A stretch of DNA of 40,278 nucleotides, taken from NCBI GenBank assembly GCA_035705495.1, contig DASSWB010000034.1:1-40278 (forward strand), written 5' to 3'. Below, piece after piece: positions 8,011 to 16,766 of this stretch. Both the position numbers and the translations under genes were made by a program. Each line of letters opens with the position of its first letter. Position 1 is the first letter of the stretch. This stretch comes from DASSWB01 sp035705495. Lineage in GTDB: Bacteria; Bacteroidota; Bacteroidia; Flavobacteriales; Flavobacteriaceae. Under the pieces are notes generated by a model that saw only the letters and a program-made list of their open reading frames with translations, ran no database searches and was not told the DNA's origin.

Positions 8011-8775
8011 TTACGAAATGAATTCCAATATGTGTGTATAAACTTCTTGTGGTTTTTCGGCATGTAGCCAATGTCCCACTCCTTGAATATCAATAATTTC
8101 TGAATTGGGAAAAGTGTTTTTTATTGTTTCTTTATCGTCTTCCGTAATATAGTCTGAATTGGTTCCGCGAAGAAATAAGGAGGGGTTTTTAATGTGCTGA
8201 TTTGATGAAAAAGCTTCTCCAATGCTTTCTCCACTTTGAGCCAATACTTTTGTGTTTAATCGGAGTGCCAATTCTTCCTTATTTTTCCAGTATAAATTTT
8301 TTAAAAGAAACTGAAGTGTTCCTGCATCTGAAACATATTTTTTTAAAATTTCTTCGGATTCGTCCCTGCTTGTCAATCGTTGTTTTTCTAAAGCCATTAA
8401 GCCTTCCAAAATTTTCTGATGGTGCGGCGCATAATATTTGGGGGCAATATCAACTACAATCAATTTTTTTATTAATTCTGGATATTTAGCGGTTGTAAAC
8501 ATTGCGGTTTTGCCGCCAAGCGAATGGCCCAATAGAATAATATCCTTCAGATCATGGGTATTGCAATATTCTTTTATGTCTTCGGAAAGAACTTCAAAGT
8601 TAAACTTATCGCTGTGCGGACTCCTACCATGATTTCTTTGATCTAATAAATGCACTTCGAAACCTTGATCAGAAAATTTGTTTCCCAATGTTTTCCAGTT
8701 ATCACCTGTTCCCAAAAAACCATGTAAAATCAAAAAAGGTTTTCCTTCGCCTAAAATTGTACTGTGGAGTTTCAT
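8011..8775 (-). CDS. Alpha/beta-fold hydrolase (YbfF-like esterase)
   Basis: A 254-residue cytoplasmic hydrolase. Visible parts are the oxyanion-hole HGFLG motif (about 18-22), the nucleophile elbow GHSLGG with Ser85, a likely acid in the RGTNSDYI stretch, and His235 in VGHWLHAEKP. The overall pattern resembles the YbfF acyl-CoA/short-chain esterase group; the actual substrate is unknown. It begins 4 bases after pdxJ and is surely co-transcribed with it, a pairing that need not mean a shared pathway. I see no clear terminator downstream. Confidence 0.88.
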   Translation of the reverse strand: MKLHSTILGEGKPFLILHGFLGTGDNWKTLGNKFSDQGFEVHLLDQRNHGRSPHSDKFNFEVLSEDIKEYCNTHDLKDIILLGHSLGGKTAMFTTAKYPELIKKLIVVDIAPKYYAPHHQKILEGLMALEKQRLTSRDESEEILKKYVSDAGTLQFLLKNLYWKNKEELALRLNTKVLAQSGESIGEAFSSNQHIKNPSLFLRGTNSDYITEDDKETIKNTFPNSEIIDIQGVGHWLHAEKPQEVYTHILEFIS

Positions 8776-8779
8776 TTTT

Positions 8780-9493
8780 CTATTTTAAAAAATTCAAATA
8801 TTTTTTGATTACAACTTCCAAACCTTCGTATAGAGATTCAGCTATCAATGCATGTCCGATAGATACTTCCAGAAGTGAAGGAATGGAATTTTTGAAGAAC
8901 CCGATGTTTTCCAATGATAAATCGTGTCCGGCATTTACACCTAAACCCAATTTTTGAGCTTCAACAGCACAATCAACATAAGGTTGAACGGCATCCTTTT
9001 TTGATTTTAAAAAATTTGCGGCGTAAGCTTCCGTGTATAATTCTATTCTGTCGGTACCTGTTTCGGCGGCAGCCTGAATCGATTTAATTTCTGGGTCAAC
9101 AAAAAGTGAAGTCCGAATTCCGTTTCGTTTAAACTCCGATATAATTTCGGTTAAAAATTCCTTGTTTTCAGGAATGTTCCAGCCAGCGTTTGATGTGATT
9201 GCATCTTCCGCATCAGGAACCAACGTAACTTGAGTGGGACGTACGCGCAAAACGAGATCGATAAACTTTGGAAGGGGATTGCCTTCTATATTAAATTCCG
9301 TGGTAACCGTTTTTGCCAAATCCAGTACATCATTATATCTTATATGTCGTTCGTCGGGCCTTGGATGCACTGTAATGCCTTGTCCGCCAAAAACTTCAAT
9401 GTCTTGAGCTGTTTTTACAACATTGGGAACATCACCTCCTCTTGAATTTCTGAGGGTGGCAATTTTATTGATATTTACGCTTAATTTTGTCAT
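8780..9493 (-). CDS. pdxJ: Pyridoxine 5'-phosphate synthase
   Basis: PdxJ joins 1-deoxyxylulose 5-phosphate with 3-amino-2-oxopropyl phosphate to make pyridoxine 5'-phosphate, the last ring-forming step of the DXP-dependent vitamin B6 route. The 237-residue protein has the N-terminal SVNINKIATLRN start, the HPRPDERHI motif (about 42-50) and the C-terminal GVNAGHDLSLENI motif. Length is normal. A -7-like box lies about 20 bases upstream. Confidence 0.97.
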   Translation of the reverse strand: MTKLSVNINKIATLRNSRGGDVPNVVKTAQDIEVFGGQGITVHPRPDERHIRYNDVLDLAKTVTTEFNIEGNPLPKFIDLVLRVRPTQVTLVPDAEDAITSNAGWNIPENKEFLTEIISEFKRNGIRTSLFVDPEIKSIQAAAETGTDRIELYTEAYAANFLKSKKDAVQPYVDCAVEAQKLGLGVNAGHDLSLENIGFFKNSIPSLLEVSIGHALIAESLYEGLEVVIKKYLNFLK

Positions 9494-9513
9494 GAATTAT
9501 TTTCTAGATGTAA

Positions 9514-9521
9514 CAAAAATA
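9514..9521 (-). promoter_or_regulatory. Possible -7 element of pdxJ
   Basis: TATTTTTG on the minus strand matches TAnnTTTG. The nearest TTG is only 14 bases upstream, shorter than usual, so this is a partial match. Confidence 0.35.
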
Positions 9522-9586
9522 CAAAGTTGAGAATTCAAGAAAGTGCTTTATTTTAATTAATTTGCAAATGAAAAAAAATTAGATTT

Positions 9587-10243
9587 ATGACGATCCAGCC
9601 CTATATAATTAACGATGTTTTGCCTTTTCCTAAAAATGGAAGCATCGGGGAATTGAAGAAATTGTTCAACGAACTGATTTTAACACATCTTCCGATAGAA
9701 GAAAATGGAATATATCGTGGTAGTATTTCCGAAAATGATGTTCGATGTTTTGAATCTTCTAAACAAGTTGGGGATTATTCCTATTCATTAGAAGAATTTT
9801 TTGTGCGGGATTCCTATAATTGGTTGGATATTTTAGAGGCTTTTGCCAAAAACAAAACGAATATAATGCCCGTACTAGATGAAGAAAACAATTATTTGGG
9901 ATATGTGGAATTGCATGATATCTTAAATCTTTTCAATTCTTCTCCGTTTTTAAGTGAACCTGGAAATATCATTGTGGTTGAAAATGGAATACAAGATTTT
10001 TCTTTCAGTGAAATATCACAAATCGTGGAATCCAATGGAGCTAAAATGTATGGTGCGTTTATTTCAAAAATAGAAAATGATATTGCTGAAATAACGATCA
10101 AGAGTAGCCAGTCGGGAATTAATGAAATTGTGCAAACTTTCAGGCGTTATGGTTATAATGTTGTTTCCGATCATCAAGAAGATGCCTTAAACAAAGAATT
10201 AAAAGAAAGATCCAAATACCTAACAAAATACCTCAATATCTAA
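9587..10243 (+). CDS. CBS domain-containing protein
   Basis: A 218-residue soluble protein. The N-terminal part (about 15-125) has the spacing of a CBS pair: LPIEENGIYRG-like and NIMPVLDEENNYLGYV-like strand-turn-strand segments, each followed by a helix. The C-terminal part (about 135-205) may be an ACT-like regulatory segment, judging only by its strand/helix pattern. CBS pairs often sense adenine nucleotides. It sits 2 bases before nadK, so a link to NAD(P) or ATP sensing is tempting but is inference only. Confidence 0.8.
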   Translation: MTIQPYIINDVLPFPKNGSIGELKKLFNELILTHLPIEENGIYRGSISENDVRCFESSKQVGDYSYSLEEFFVRDSYNWLDILEAFAKNKTNIMPVLDEENNYLGYVELHDILNLFNSSPFLSEPGNIIVVENGIQDFSFSEISQIVESNGAKMYGAFISKIENDIAEITIKSSQSGINEIVQTFRRYGYNVVSDHQEDALNKELKERSKYLTKYLNI

Positions 10244-10245
10244 TT

Positions 10246-11130
10246 ATGAAAGTAGGAATCTATGGTCAATTCTATCATGCGAATTCTGGAGTTTACATTC
10301 AGGAATTATTGGATATTTTAGAAAAGGAACAAATCGAGGTTGTTATTGAGAAAAATTTTTTGGATTTGATCAATGAGAATGAAACCATCACCAAAAAATA
10401 CAAACATTTTTCAACCTTCGAGGAATTGGATAACACATACGACATGTTTTTCAGTATTGGGGGAGATGGCACTTTGTTAAAAACAATTAGTTACATTAGG
10501 GATTTGGATATTCCAATTGCAGGGGTGAACACAGGGCGATTGGGTTTTTTGGCAACGATTCAAAAGGAAGAAATTCGAGGAAGTATCAATGCGATTCTCT
10601 CTAAAAAGTACAAAATATCCGAAAGAACTGTATTAAGTATTGAAACATCCGTGGAGAGCCCGGAGTTGGCCGAATTGAATTTTGCGCTCAATGAAATAGC
10701 CGTAAGTCGGAAAAACACAACCACGATGATATCGGTAGATACGCGGTTGGATAACGAATATTTAACGTCGTATTGGGCAGATGGTTTGATTATTTCCACA
10801 CCAACAGGATCTACAGGATATTCTTTGAGTTGCGGCGGTCCCATAATTACTCCAGAAACCAAAGCTTTGACCGTAACGCCTATTGCTCCGCATAATTTAA
10901 ATGCTCGACCTATTGTTATTCCTGATCATATTACGGTGACCCTTAAAGTTTCAGGAAGGGAAAAAAACTTTTTTGTATCAATGGATTCTCGAATTGCAAC
11001 ACTTTCAACTGATGTAACAGTTACCATAAAAAAAGCTCCTTTCACAATTAAACTTGTTGAAATGAATGGCAACGGCTTCATAAGTGCGTTGAGAAAAAAA
11101 CTGCTGTGGGGAGAAGATAAACGCAACTAA
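10246..11130 (+). CDS. nadK: NAD kinase
   Basis: NadK phosphorylates NAD+ to NADP+ with ATP (or polyphosphate in some species). The 294-residue protein carries the signature GGDGT (72-76) and the second conserved stretch TPTGSTGYSLS with CGGPI at about 184-200. The region around NTGRLGFLA (about 95-103) is also typical. The start codon follows the CBS gene stop after 2 bases, so expression is coupled. The following 100 bases hold a -7 box for porG but no clear hairpin terminator. Confidence 0.97.
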   Translation: MKVGIYGQFYHANSGVYIQELLDILEKEQIEVVIEKNFLDLINENETITKKYKHFSTFEELDNTYDMFFSIGGDGTLLKTISYIRDLDIPIAGVNTGRLGFLATIQKEEIRGSINAILSKKYKISERTVLSIETSVESPELAELNFALNEIAVSRKNTTTMISVDTRLDNEYLTSYWADGLIISTPTGSTGYSLSCGGPIITPETKALTVTPIAPHNLNARPIVIPDHITVTLKVSGREKNFFVSMDSRIATLSTDVTVTIKKAPFTIKLVEMNGNGFISALRKKLLWGEDKRN

Positions 11131-11205
11131 ACAATAAACACCTCTTTTTTTTGTTAATCAAATAGCACAAATTTGCTCATTCTATGGTAGAGCAAACATT
11201 ATTGT

Positions 11206-11213
11206 TATATTTG
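11206..11213 (+). promoter_or_regulatory. -7 element upstream of porG
   Basis: TATATTTG matches TAnnTTTG, 17 bases before the porG ATG. No TTG lies at a good distance upstream, so the -33 half is weak. Confidence 0.45.
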
Positions 11214-11230
11214 CAAACTTTTGATAACCT

Positions 11231-11923
11231 ATGAGGTATATAATTGCTGTTGTGTTCATATTCCCATTATTTGCAAAATCATACTCACAGACCTACGAAA
11301 TTGGGGCTGTGGTGGGTGGTTCAAATTATATAGGAGATGTTGGAAGCACCACATATATTGATCCCTCGTCATTAGCTTTTGGTGGAATTTTCAAATGGAA
11401 CAGAAGCAATAGGCATTCTTTCAGGTTTTCTATTATGTATTTGGAAGTTGAAGCAAATGATGCCGATTCGGAAGATTTGAGGAGACGCCAACGAAATTAT
11501 TCATTCGAGAACAAAATATTGGAAACATCATTGGGTTTGGAATACACTTTTTGGGAATTTGATCTTCATACTGGAAAGCCACAATTTACGCCTTATCTAT
11601 TCACTGGGATCAACTATACCAAATCCAATCATTTGCTCTTGAATTCACAAAATGAATTTGAAGAGGAAGGTGCCAATTGGGAGTTTGCAATCCCGATGGT
11701 AGTAGGAATTAAAACCACGCTTACCCAAAAAATTATTGCTGGATTTGAAGTTGGTGCCAGATACACTTTTACTGATAACATAGACGGAAGCGATCCTTCG
11801 GAAATAGAAGATTCCTATGAATTGGCGACCTTTGGAAACGAAAATACAAGTGATTGGTATGTTTTCACGGGAATTACCTTGACTTTCACCTTTGGTAGAA
11901 AACCGTGTTTTTGTAGTTTTTAA
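11231..11923 (+). CDS. porG: T9SS outer-membrane protein PorG (DUF6089 family)
   Basis: A 230-residue exported beta-barrel protein: signal peptide 1 to about 19 (MRYIIAVVFIFPLFAKSYS), then an EIGAVVGGSNYIGDVG-like opening and a barrel-like series of strands. PorG proteins form a T9SS outer-membrane component reported to contact the PorK/PorN (GldK/GldN) ring. Assignment rests on the sequence pattern and on the neighbourhood: porG-uppS-bamA-ompH-ompH is, as I recall, the same order as around porG in Porphyromonas gingivalis. Its stop codon is one base before the uppS ATG. Confidence 0.85.
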   Translation: MRYIIAVVFIFPLFAKSYSQTYEIGAVVGGSNYIGDVGSTTYIDPSSLAFGGIFKWNRSNRHSFRFSIMYLEVEANDADSEDLRRRQRNYSFENKILETSLGLEYTFWEFDLHTGKPQFTPYLFTGINYTKSNHLLLNSQNEFEEEGANWEFAIPMVVGIKTTLTQKIIAGFEVGARYTFTDNIDGSDPSEIEDSYELATFGNENTSDWYVFTGITLTFTFGRKPCFCSF

Positions 11924-11924
11924 T

Positions 11925-12665
11925 ATGACCTTTAAAGAACAAATAAATAAAAATCATTTACCAAAACACATTGCTGTGATTATGGATGGTAATGGACGCT
12001 GGGCAAAAAAACAGGGGCTTTTTAGGGTAATGGGGCATGAGAAAGGAACCACGGCGGTACGTGATGTGGTGGAGGCATCAAGCGAATTGGGAATTGACAA
12101 TTTAACCTTATTTGCTTTTTCCACTGAAAATTGGAATCGACCAAAAATGGAAGTGGATACGCTTATGAAACTTCTGGTTTCCTCTTTAAAGAAAGAAATT
12201 AAGACGTTGCAGGAGAACAATATCAGATTGAATGCTATTGGTGTATTGGAGCGTTTGCCAAAAAAGGTTTATAAGGAATTGATGGAAGTGATTGACAAAA
12301 CCAAAAACAATGACCGAATGATTTTGACACTTGCCTTGAGTTATGGTTCACGTGAAGAACTGGTAAGTGCCATGAAGCAAATTGGAGAAAAAATAAAAAA
12401 AGGAATAATTTCTCCTGAAGATATTGATGAATCATTCATAAATGAGCATCTTTACACCCAAAATTTAACAGAAGTAGATCTGCTTATAAGAACAAGTGGA
12501 GAACAACGTATCAGTAATTTTTTATTGTGGCAAATAGCATATGCCGAATTGTATTTTACCGATATTTTATGGCCGGATTTCAAAAAAGAAGATCTTTATG
12601 AGGCCATTTTTAATTATCAAAATAGAGAACGAAGATTTGGAAAAACAAGTGAACAACTTAGTTAG
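11925..12665 (+). CDS. uppS: Isoprenyl transferase (undecaprenyl diphosphate synthase)
   Basis: UppS builds the C55 lipid carrier for peptidoglycan and other envelope polymers from farnesyl diphosphate and IPP. Catalytic Asp21 sits in IAVIMDGNGRWAKKQG, and the C-terminal RTSGEQRISNFLLWQ and ELYFTDILWPDF motifs are intact. I chose the ATG at 11925 (246 residues, normal size), one base after the porG stop. An upstream in-frame start at 11892 would add 11 residues inside porG and is unlikely. Its end overlaps the probable bamA start by 17 bases. Confidence 0.96.
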   Translation: MTFKEQINKNHLPKHIAVIMDGNGRWAKKQGLFRVMGHEKGTTAVRDVVEASSELGIDNLTLFAFSTENWNRPKMEVDTLMKLLVSSLKKEIKTLQENNIRLNAIGVLERLPKKVYKELMEVIDKTKNNDRMILTLALSYGSREELVSAMKQIGEKIKKGIISPEDIDESFINEHLYTQNLTEVDLLIRTSGEQRISNFLLWQIAYAELYFTDILWPDFKKEDLYEAIFNYQNRERRFGKTSEQLS

Positions 12666-15294
12666 TGCAATAACAAAAACAAAATTTATCATATTTCTGT
12701 TTTTTTGCCTTTTTTATAATTTCAGTACGTATGCTCAAGATTTGCCGAGATTGGATAGTAAAAAATATACAATTGGAGGTATAGAGGTTACCGGTACTAC
12801 AACTTATAATAAACAAACCGTGATCGCTTTTACAGGCTTAAAAAAAGGCGAAGAAATATTTCTTCCGGGAGATAAGGTCAGTAAGGTCATCAAAAAATTG
12901 TGGGACCTCGAACTTTTTAGCGACATCGGTCTTTATGTTACCAAAATTGAAGGCAATACGGTTTTTTTGGAATTAAAAATCCAGGAAGTTCCGGAACTAC
13001 GGGACGTGAAAATTACTGGGATCAAGAAAAAGTCCAAAAAGGAAGAATTGATCAAAGAAAATAAACTGACCAAGGGAGCAAAGGTTACTGAAAATTTAAT
13101 TACCACTACAAAAAACTATATAGAAAATAAGTATAAAAAAGATGGTTATTTAAATACCAAGGTTGTTATCAATACGATTGAAGTCCAAGATACGATCCCT
13201 ACCAATCAAGTAGATATGGTTGTAAGGGTCGATACAGGGGAACGTGTTAAAATAGATGAAATTAATATTGAAGGTAATTCTGCTTTGACCGATGCAAAAT
13301 TAAAAAGGTCGATGAAGGATACCAAAGAGAAACGCTTTTTCCGTTTTTGGAAAAAGTCAAAATTTATTCCTGATTCCTATAAAACTGATAAAGAAAACCT
13401 GATAAAAGAATACAAGGAAAAAGGATATCGCGATGCACGTATCACTTCTGATACTATTATTAAAAAAGGAGAAAAAAATATTGTCTTGAATATTGAAGTG
13501 GAAGAAGGAGACAAATATTATTTTGGGAATATCACTTTCCTTGGGAATTCAATCTATTCCGATCAACAACTCGCTCGGGTTTTAGGAATTCAAAAAGGAG
13601 ATGTTTACAACGGTGTTCTTTTGGAAAAACAAATCGCAAATCAAGAAAATCCAGACGCTGAGGATTTAACGAATTTGTATCAAAACAATGGTTACTTATT
13701 TTCATCGGTCGATCCTGTTGAGGTTAAGGTGTATAATGATACGATTGATTTCGAGATAAGAATCAGGGAAGGAAAAATTGCTTATTTTGATCATATCACT
13801 GTTACCGGTAATGATAAAACAAACGATCATGTTATTTACAGAGAATTATATACCAAACCCGGAGAAAAATACAGTAAAGAAAAAATTGTAAGATCACTTA
13901 GGGAACTTGGCCGAATGGGATTCTTTGATCCTGAACAGTTAAATCCGCAAATAAAAAATCCGAATCCTGTGAATGGAACCGTCGATGTTGAATATTCCGT
14001 GGTGGAAAAAGGAGCGAGCCAAATTCAGTTGCAAGGTGGATATGGTGGTGGTGGATTCGTAGGAACCTTGGGTCTTTCATTTAATAATTTCTCCTTAAGA
14101 AATATTTTTAACAAAGACGCCTACAGACCATTACCGATGGGTGACGGACAACAATTGGCATTGAGGGCACAAGCGAGTTCTTACTACCAAACCTATAGCT
14201 TCTCCTTTACCGAGCCATGGTTAGGAGGTAAGAAGCCACGAAGTCTTTCAACCTCATTTTCGCATACGGAAAGATATCATTTTGACCCATATTCAAGAGA
14301 TACTGATAGGAGTAGACGATTCTCAATTACTGGAGTTTCAGTGGGCTTGGCAAAAAGATTAACAGTTCCGGATGATTCATTTATTCTATCTCAATCTGTA
14401 GGTTTCCAGCGTTATGATCTTCAAAATTATTATACAGGACTCTTTACCTTTGGTAATGGATATGCAAATAATTTCACCTACACAATTGGTCTTACAAGGG
14501 ATAATACCTATATCAATCCTGTTTTCCCAACTGGCGGTTCAGTTTTTACTGTTTCAGCAAAATTGACACCTCCGTATTCCTTGTTCAATGGTGTTGATTA
14601 TGATAACCTAGGAAACTTGCCAGAATATCAACTTCAGAACGAGGATGGAGAATTGGTGAATGCACAAGGAAATGTTTTAGGGGCAGGCGAAGATCCGGTT
14701 CCAGATCAAGCTAAAATCGATCAAGAGAAATTCAAGTGGTTGGAATTTTATAAAATTAAATTCAGTGGTACTTGGTACACAAAAACGGTAGGAAAGTTCA
14801 TCCTGAGAACACATACGGAATTTGGTTTCTTGGGCGCTTATAACAATGATCGAGGGATTCCTCCTTTTGAACGTTTTTATTTGGGAGGCGATGGTTTGGG
14901 TACATATAGCATGGATGGAAGGGAGACAATACAATTACGAGGTTATCCTAATCAATCCTTGATTCCTTTGGACAGAGGACCATTAAGTAATGCCACAAAT
15001 GATGATGGGGCAACAATCTATAATAAATATTCGTTAGAATTAAGGTATCCCATTACTTTGAATCCAGCTGCGTCTATTTATGTGCAAACATTTTTTGAAG
15101 CTGGAGCCTCTTATGATAATTTCAGGAGTTTTAATCCATTTTTATTGAATCGGTCTGCTGGTTTAGGTTTGAGAATATTCATGCCTCAATTTGGATTATT
15201 GGGAATTGATTTCGGTTACGGATTAGATCCAGTTCCTGGGGAAACAGAACCTAATGGTTGGGAAACGCATTTTATCATCGGTCAACAGTTTTAA
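12649..15294 (+). CDS. bamA: Outer-membrane protein assembly factor BamA
   Basis: BamA is the essential Omp85 pore that folds beta-barrels into the outer membrane. POTRA repeats occupy about residues 35-440 (repeated patterns like IEVTGTTTYNKQTV and INIEGNSALTDAKL). The C-terminal 16-stranded barrel ends with a terminal Phe (GQQF), the usual beta-signal. I chose the GTG at 12649 (881 residues), which gives a compact signal peptide of about 30 residues ending STYAQ. In-frame ATGs at 12598 and 12541 would put 17 or 36 extra residues inside uppS before the hydrophobic core. The start is the least certain part. Confidence 0.93.
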   Translation: MNNLVSAITKTKFIIFLFFCLFYNFSTYAQDLPRLDSKKYTIGGIEVTGTTTYNKQTVIAFTGLKKGEEIFLPGDKVSKVIKKLWDLELFSDIGLYVTKIEGNTVFLELKIQEVPELRDVKITGIKKKSKKEELIKENKLTKGAKVTENLITTTKNYIENKYKKDGYLNTKVVINTIEVQDTIPTNQVDMVVRVDTGERVKIDEINIEGNSALTDAKLKRSMKDTKEKRFFRFWKKSKFIPDSYKTDKENLIKEYKEKGYRDARITSDTIIKKGEKNIVLNIEVEEGDKYYFGNITFLGNSIYSDQQLARVLGIQKGDVYNGVLLEKQIANQENPDAEDLTNLYQNNGYLFSSVDPVEVKVYNDTIDFEIRIREGKIAYFDHITVTGNDKTNDHVIYRELYTKPGEKYSKEKIVRSLRELGRMGFFDPEQLNPQIKNPNPVNGTVDVEYSVVEKGASQIQLQGGYGGGGFVGTLGLSFNNFSLRNIFNKDAYRPLPMGDGQQLALRAQASSYYQTYSFSFTEPWLGGKKPRSLSTSFSHTERYHFDPYSRDTDRSRRFSITGVSVGLAKRLTVPDDSFILSQSVGFQRYDLQNYYTGLFTFGNGYANNFTYTIGLTRDNTYINPVFPTGGSVFTVSAKLTPPYSLFNGVDYDNLGNLPEYQLQNEDGELVNAQGNVLGAGEDPVPDQAKIDQEKFKWLEFYKIKFSGTWYTKTVGKFILRTHTEFGFLGAYNNDRGIPPFERFYLGGDGLGTYSMDGRETIQLRGYPNQSLIPLDRGPLSNATNDDGATIYNKYSLELRYPITLNPAASIYVQTFFEAGASYDNFRSFNPFLLNRSAGLGLRIFMPQFGLLGIDFGYGLDPVPGETEPNGWETHFIIGQQF

Positions 15295-15329
15295 AAATTG
15301 GCACGATATTTTCTAATAAACCGAAAGTT

Positions 15330-16127
15330 ATGAGAATAAAGATTATTTTTTTCACCTTAGCACTTTCAGTATGTTTTTATTCACATGCGCAGAAATCAAT
15401 TCGTATTGGATATATTGATATGGATTATATTCTGGAAAACGTACCTGAATACAGACAAGCTTCATCTCAGTTAGAAGGAAAGGTACAGAAATGGAAAGCG
15501 GAAATAGAATTGATGCTTACCAAAGTGGAAGACATGAAAAGAAATCTTGAGAATGAAAGACCTTTACTAACTCAGGAGTTAATTGAAGAAAGGGAAGAAG
15601 AAATTAAATTTGAAGAGGAACAGATTATTGCATTAAAACAGCAAAGATTTGGACCATCTGGAGATTTAATGACGCAAAAACGACAACTGGTACAACCCGT
15701 GCAGGATCAAGTTTTTAATGCGGTTCAAGAAATTGTGAAAAACAGGGATTATGATTTTGTTTTCGATAAATCCGCTGATGTGGTAATGCTGTATTCAGCA
15801 GAAAGACACAATATTAGTGATCAAGTTTTGAGAAGTATCACGAGAGCTTCAAATCGCCAACAAGTAACTTCCAAAGAAGAAAAAGAAGAATTGCTGCTCG
15901 ACGAAAACAAAAGTGTGGAAGAAGATGCGGCTGTAAGTGAAAGAGAGGCCGCAATAGAATCTAAAAGAAGAGAAAGAGAGGCGTTGGTTGAAGAACGTAA
16001 AAGGGTGCGGGACTCGATAAGAAATGCAAAACAAGCCGCCTTTGAAGAAAGAAGGGCAAGAATTTTAGAGGAACGACAGAGAAAAAAGGATTCAATTGCC
16101 GAAGCGAGGAATCAAAATAAAGATTAA
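15330..16127 (+). CDS. OmpH/Skp-family periplasmic chaperone with long charged tail
   Basis: Skp-like chaperones hold unfolded outer-membrane proteins on the way to BamA. A signal peptide (1-20, ending SHA-Q) is followed by the IRIGYIDMDYILENVPEY opening typical of OmpH and by a long helical coiled-coil arm. The protein has 265 residues rather than the usual 160-180, because about 85 extra residues rich in Glu, Arg and Lys follow position 180. I chose ATG 15330, since the frame upstream of it overlaps bamA. It lies 35 bases after bamA and precedes a second, standard OmpH gene. Confidence 0.92.
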   Translation: MRIKIIFFTLALSVCFYSHAQKSIRIGYIDMDYILENVPEYRQASSQLEGKVQKWKAEIELMLTKVEDMKRNLENERPLLTQELIEEREEEIKFEEEQIIALKQQRFGPSGDLMTQKRQLVQPVQDQVFNAVQEIVKNRDYDFVFDKSADVVMLYSAERHNISDQVLRSITRASNRQQVTSKEEKEELLLDENKSVEEDAAVSEREAAIESKRREREALVEERKRVRDSIRNAKQAAFEERRARILEERQRKKDSIAEARNQNKD

Positions 16128-16188
16128 ACGATTTAAAAATTTCGAAACAAGTAAATTCCAATTAATTAAATTTAAATATCAATAGAAA

Positions 16189-16698
16189 ATGAAACAATTT
16201 AAAACATTACTTATAGCGGTAGCTTTAACTTTAGGAGCAACAACTTTTACAAATGCACAGACTAAAATAGCACACATTGCTTCACAAGAATTGATTGAAT
16301 CAATGCCAGATTACAAAGCGGCTATGAGTCAGTTGGAAAAATTGCAGAATACTTATGATGCTGAAATTAAAACGATGCTTACAGAAGCTTCAAACACAAT
16401 GAAAAGGTATCAGAGTGAAGCAGAGACAAAAACAGAAGAAGAAAATGCAAAACGTGCAAGCGAATTGCAAACAACAGAAAGAACGATTGCTGAATACCGT
16501 CAAAATGCATTAAAGGATCTTCAGAAGAAAGAGATGGAATTATTGAAGCCTATTTATGAAAAGGCACGTGTCTCTGTTCAAAAAGTTGCGAGAGCCAAAG
16601 GTTTTCAATATGTATTGGATTCTACAACCGGAACAGGAGTTATCATGGCAGATGGATATGATTTAATGCCAGATGTAAAGAAAGATTTGGGTATCTAA
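16189..16698 (+). CDS. OmpH/Skp-family periplasmic chaperone
   Basis: The 169-residue protein has a signal peptide (1-23, cleavage after TNA-Q) and the standard OmpH layout: a short strand KIAHIASQELIESMPDYKAA, a long coiled-coil hairpin (about 45-130), and a closing strand near FQYVLDSTTG. It is the second of two tandem skp-like genes after bamA and ends at a strong terminator, so it closes the porG-uppS-bamA cluster. Probably periplasmic trimer-forming chaperone. Confidence 0.94.
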   Translation: MKQFKTLLIAVALTLGATTFTNAQTKIAHIASQELIESMPDYKAAMSQLEKLQNTYDAEIKTMLTEASNTMKRYQSEAETKTEEENAKRASELQTTERTIAEYRQNALKDLQKKEMELLKPIYEKARVSVQKVARAKGFQYVLDSTTGTGVIMADGYDLMPDVKKDLGI

Positions 16699-16724
16699 TC
16701 TTTTTTTTAAATTAAAAATTTTAT

Positions 16725-16754
16725 AAAACTGCGTCCGCTTCGGGCGCAGTTTTT
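16725..16754 (+). terminator. Terminator after the ompH pair
   Basis: A 13-bp stem (AAAACTGCG plus T-G wobble plus CCG) with a 3-base loop, followed by T. It closes the bamA/ompH transcript just before murI. Confidence 0.88.
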
Positions 16755-16761
16755 ATTTTTG
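16754..16761 (+). promoter_or_regulatory. -7 element of murI
   Basis: TATTTTTG matches TAnnTTTG and ends 5 bases before the murI ATG. The -33 region falls in the preceding terminator and has no TTG. If used, the mRNA would be nearly leaderless. Confidence 0.45.
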
Positions 16762-16766
16762 TACCT

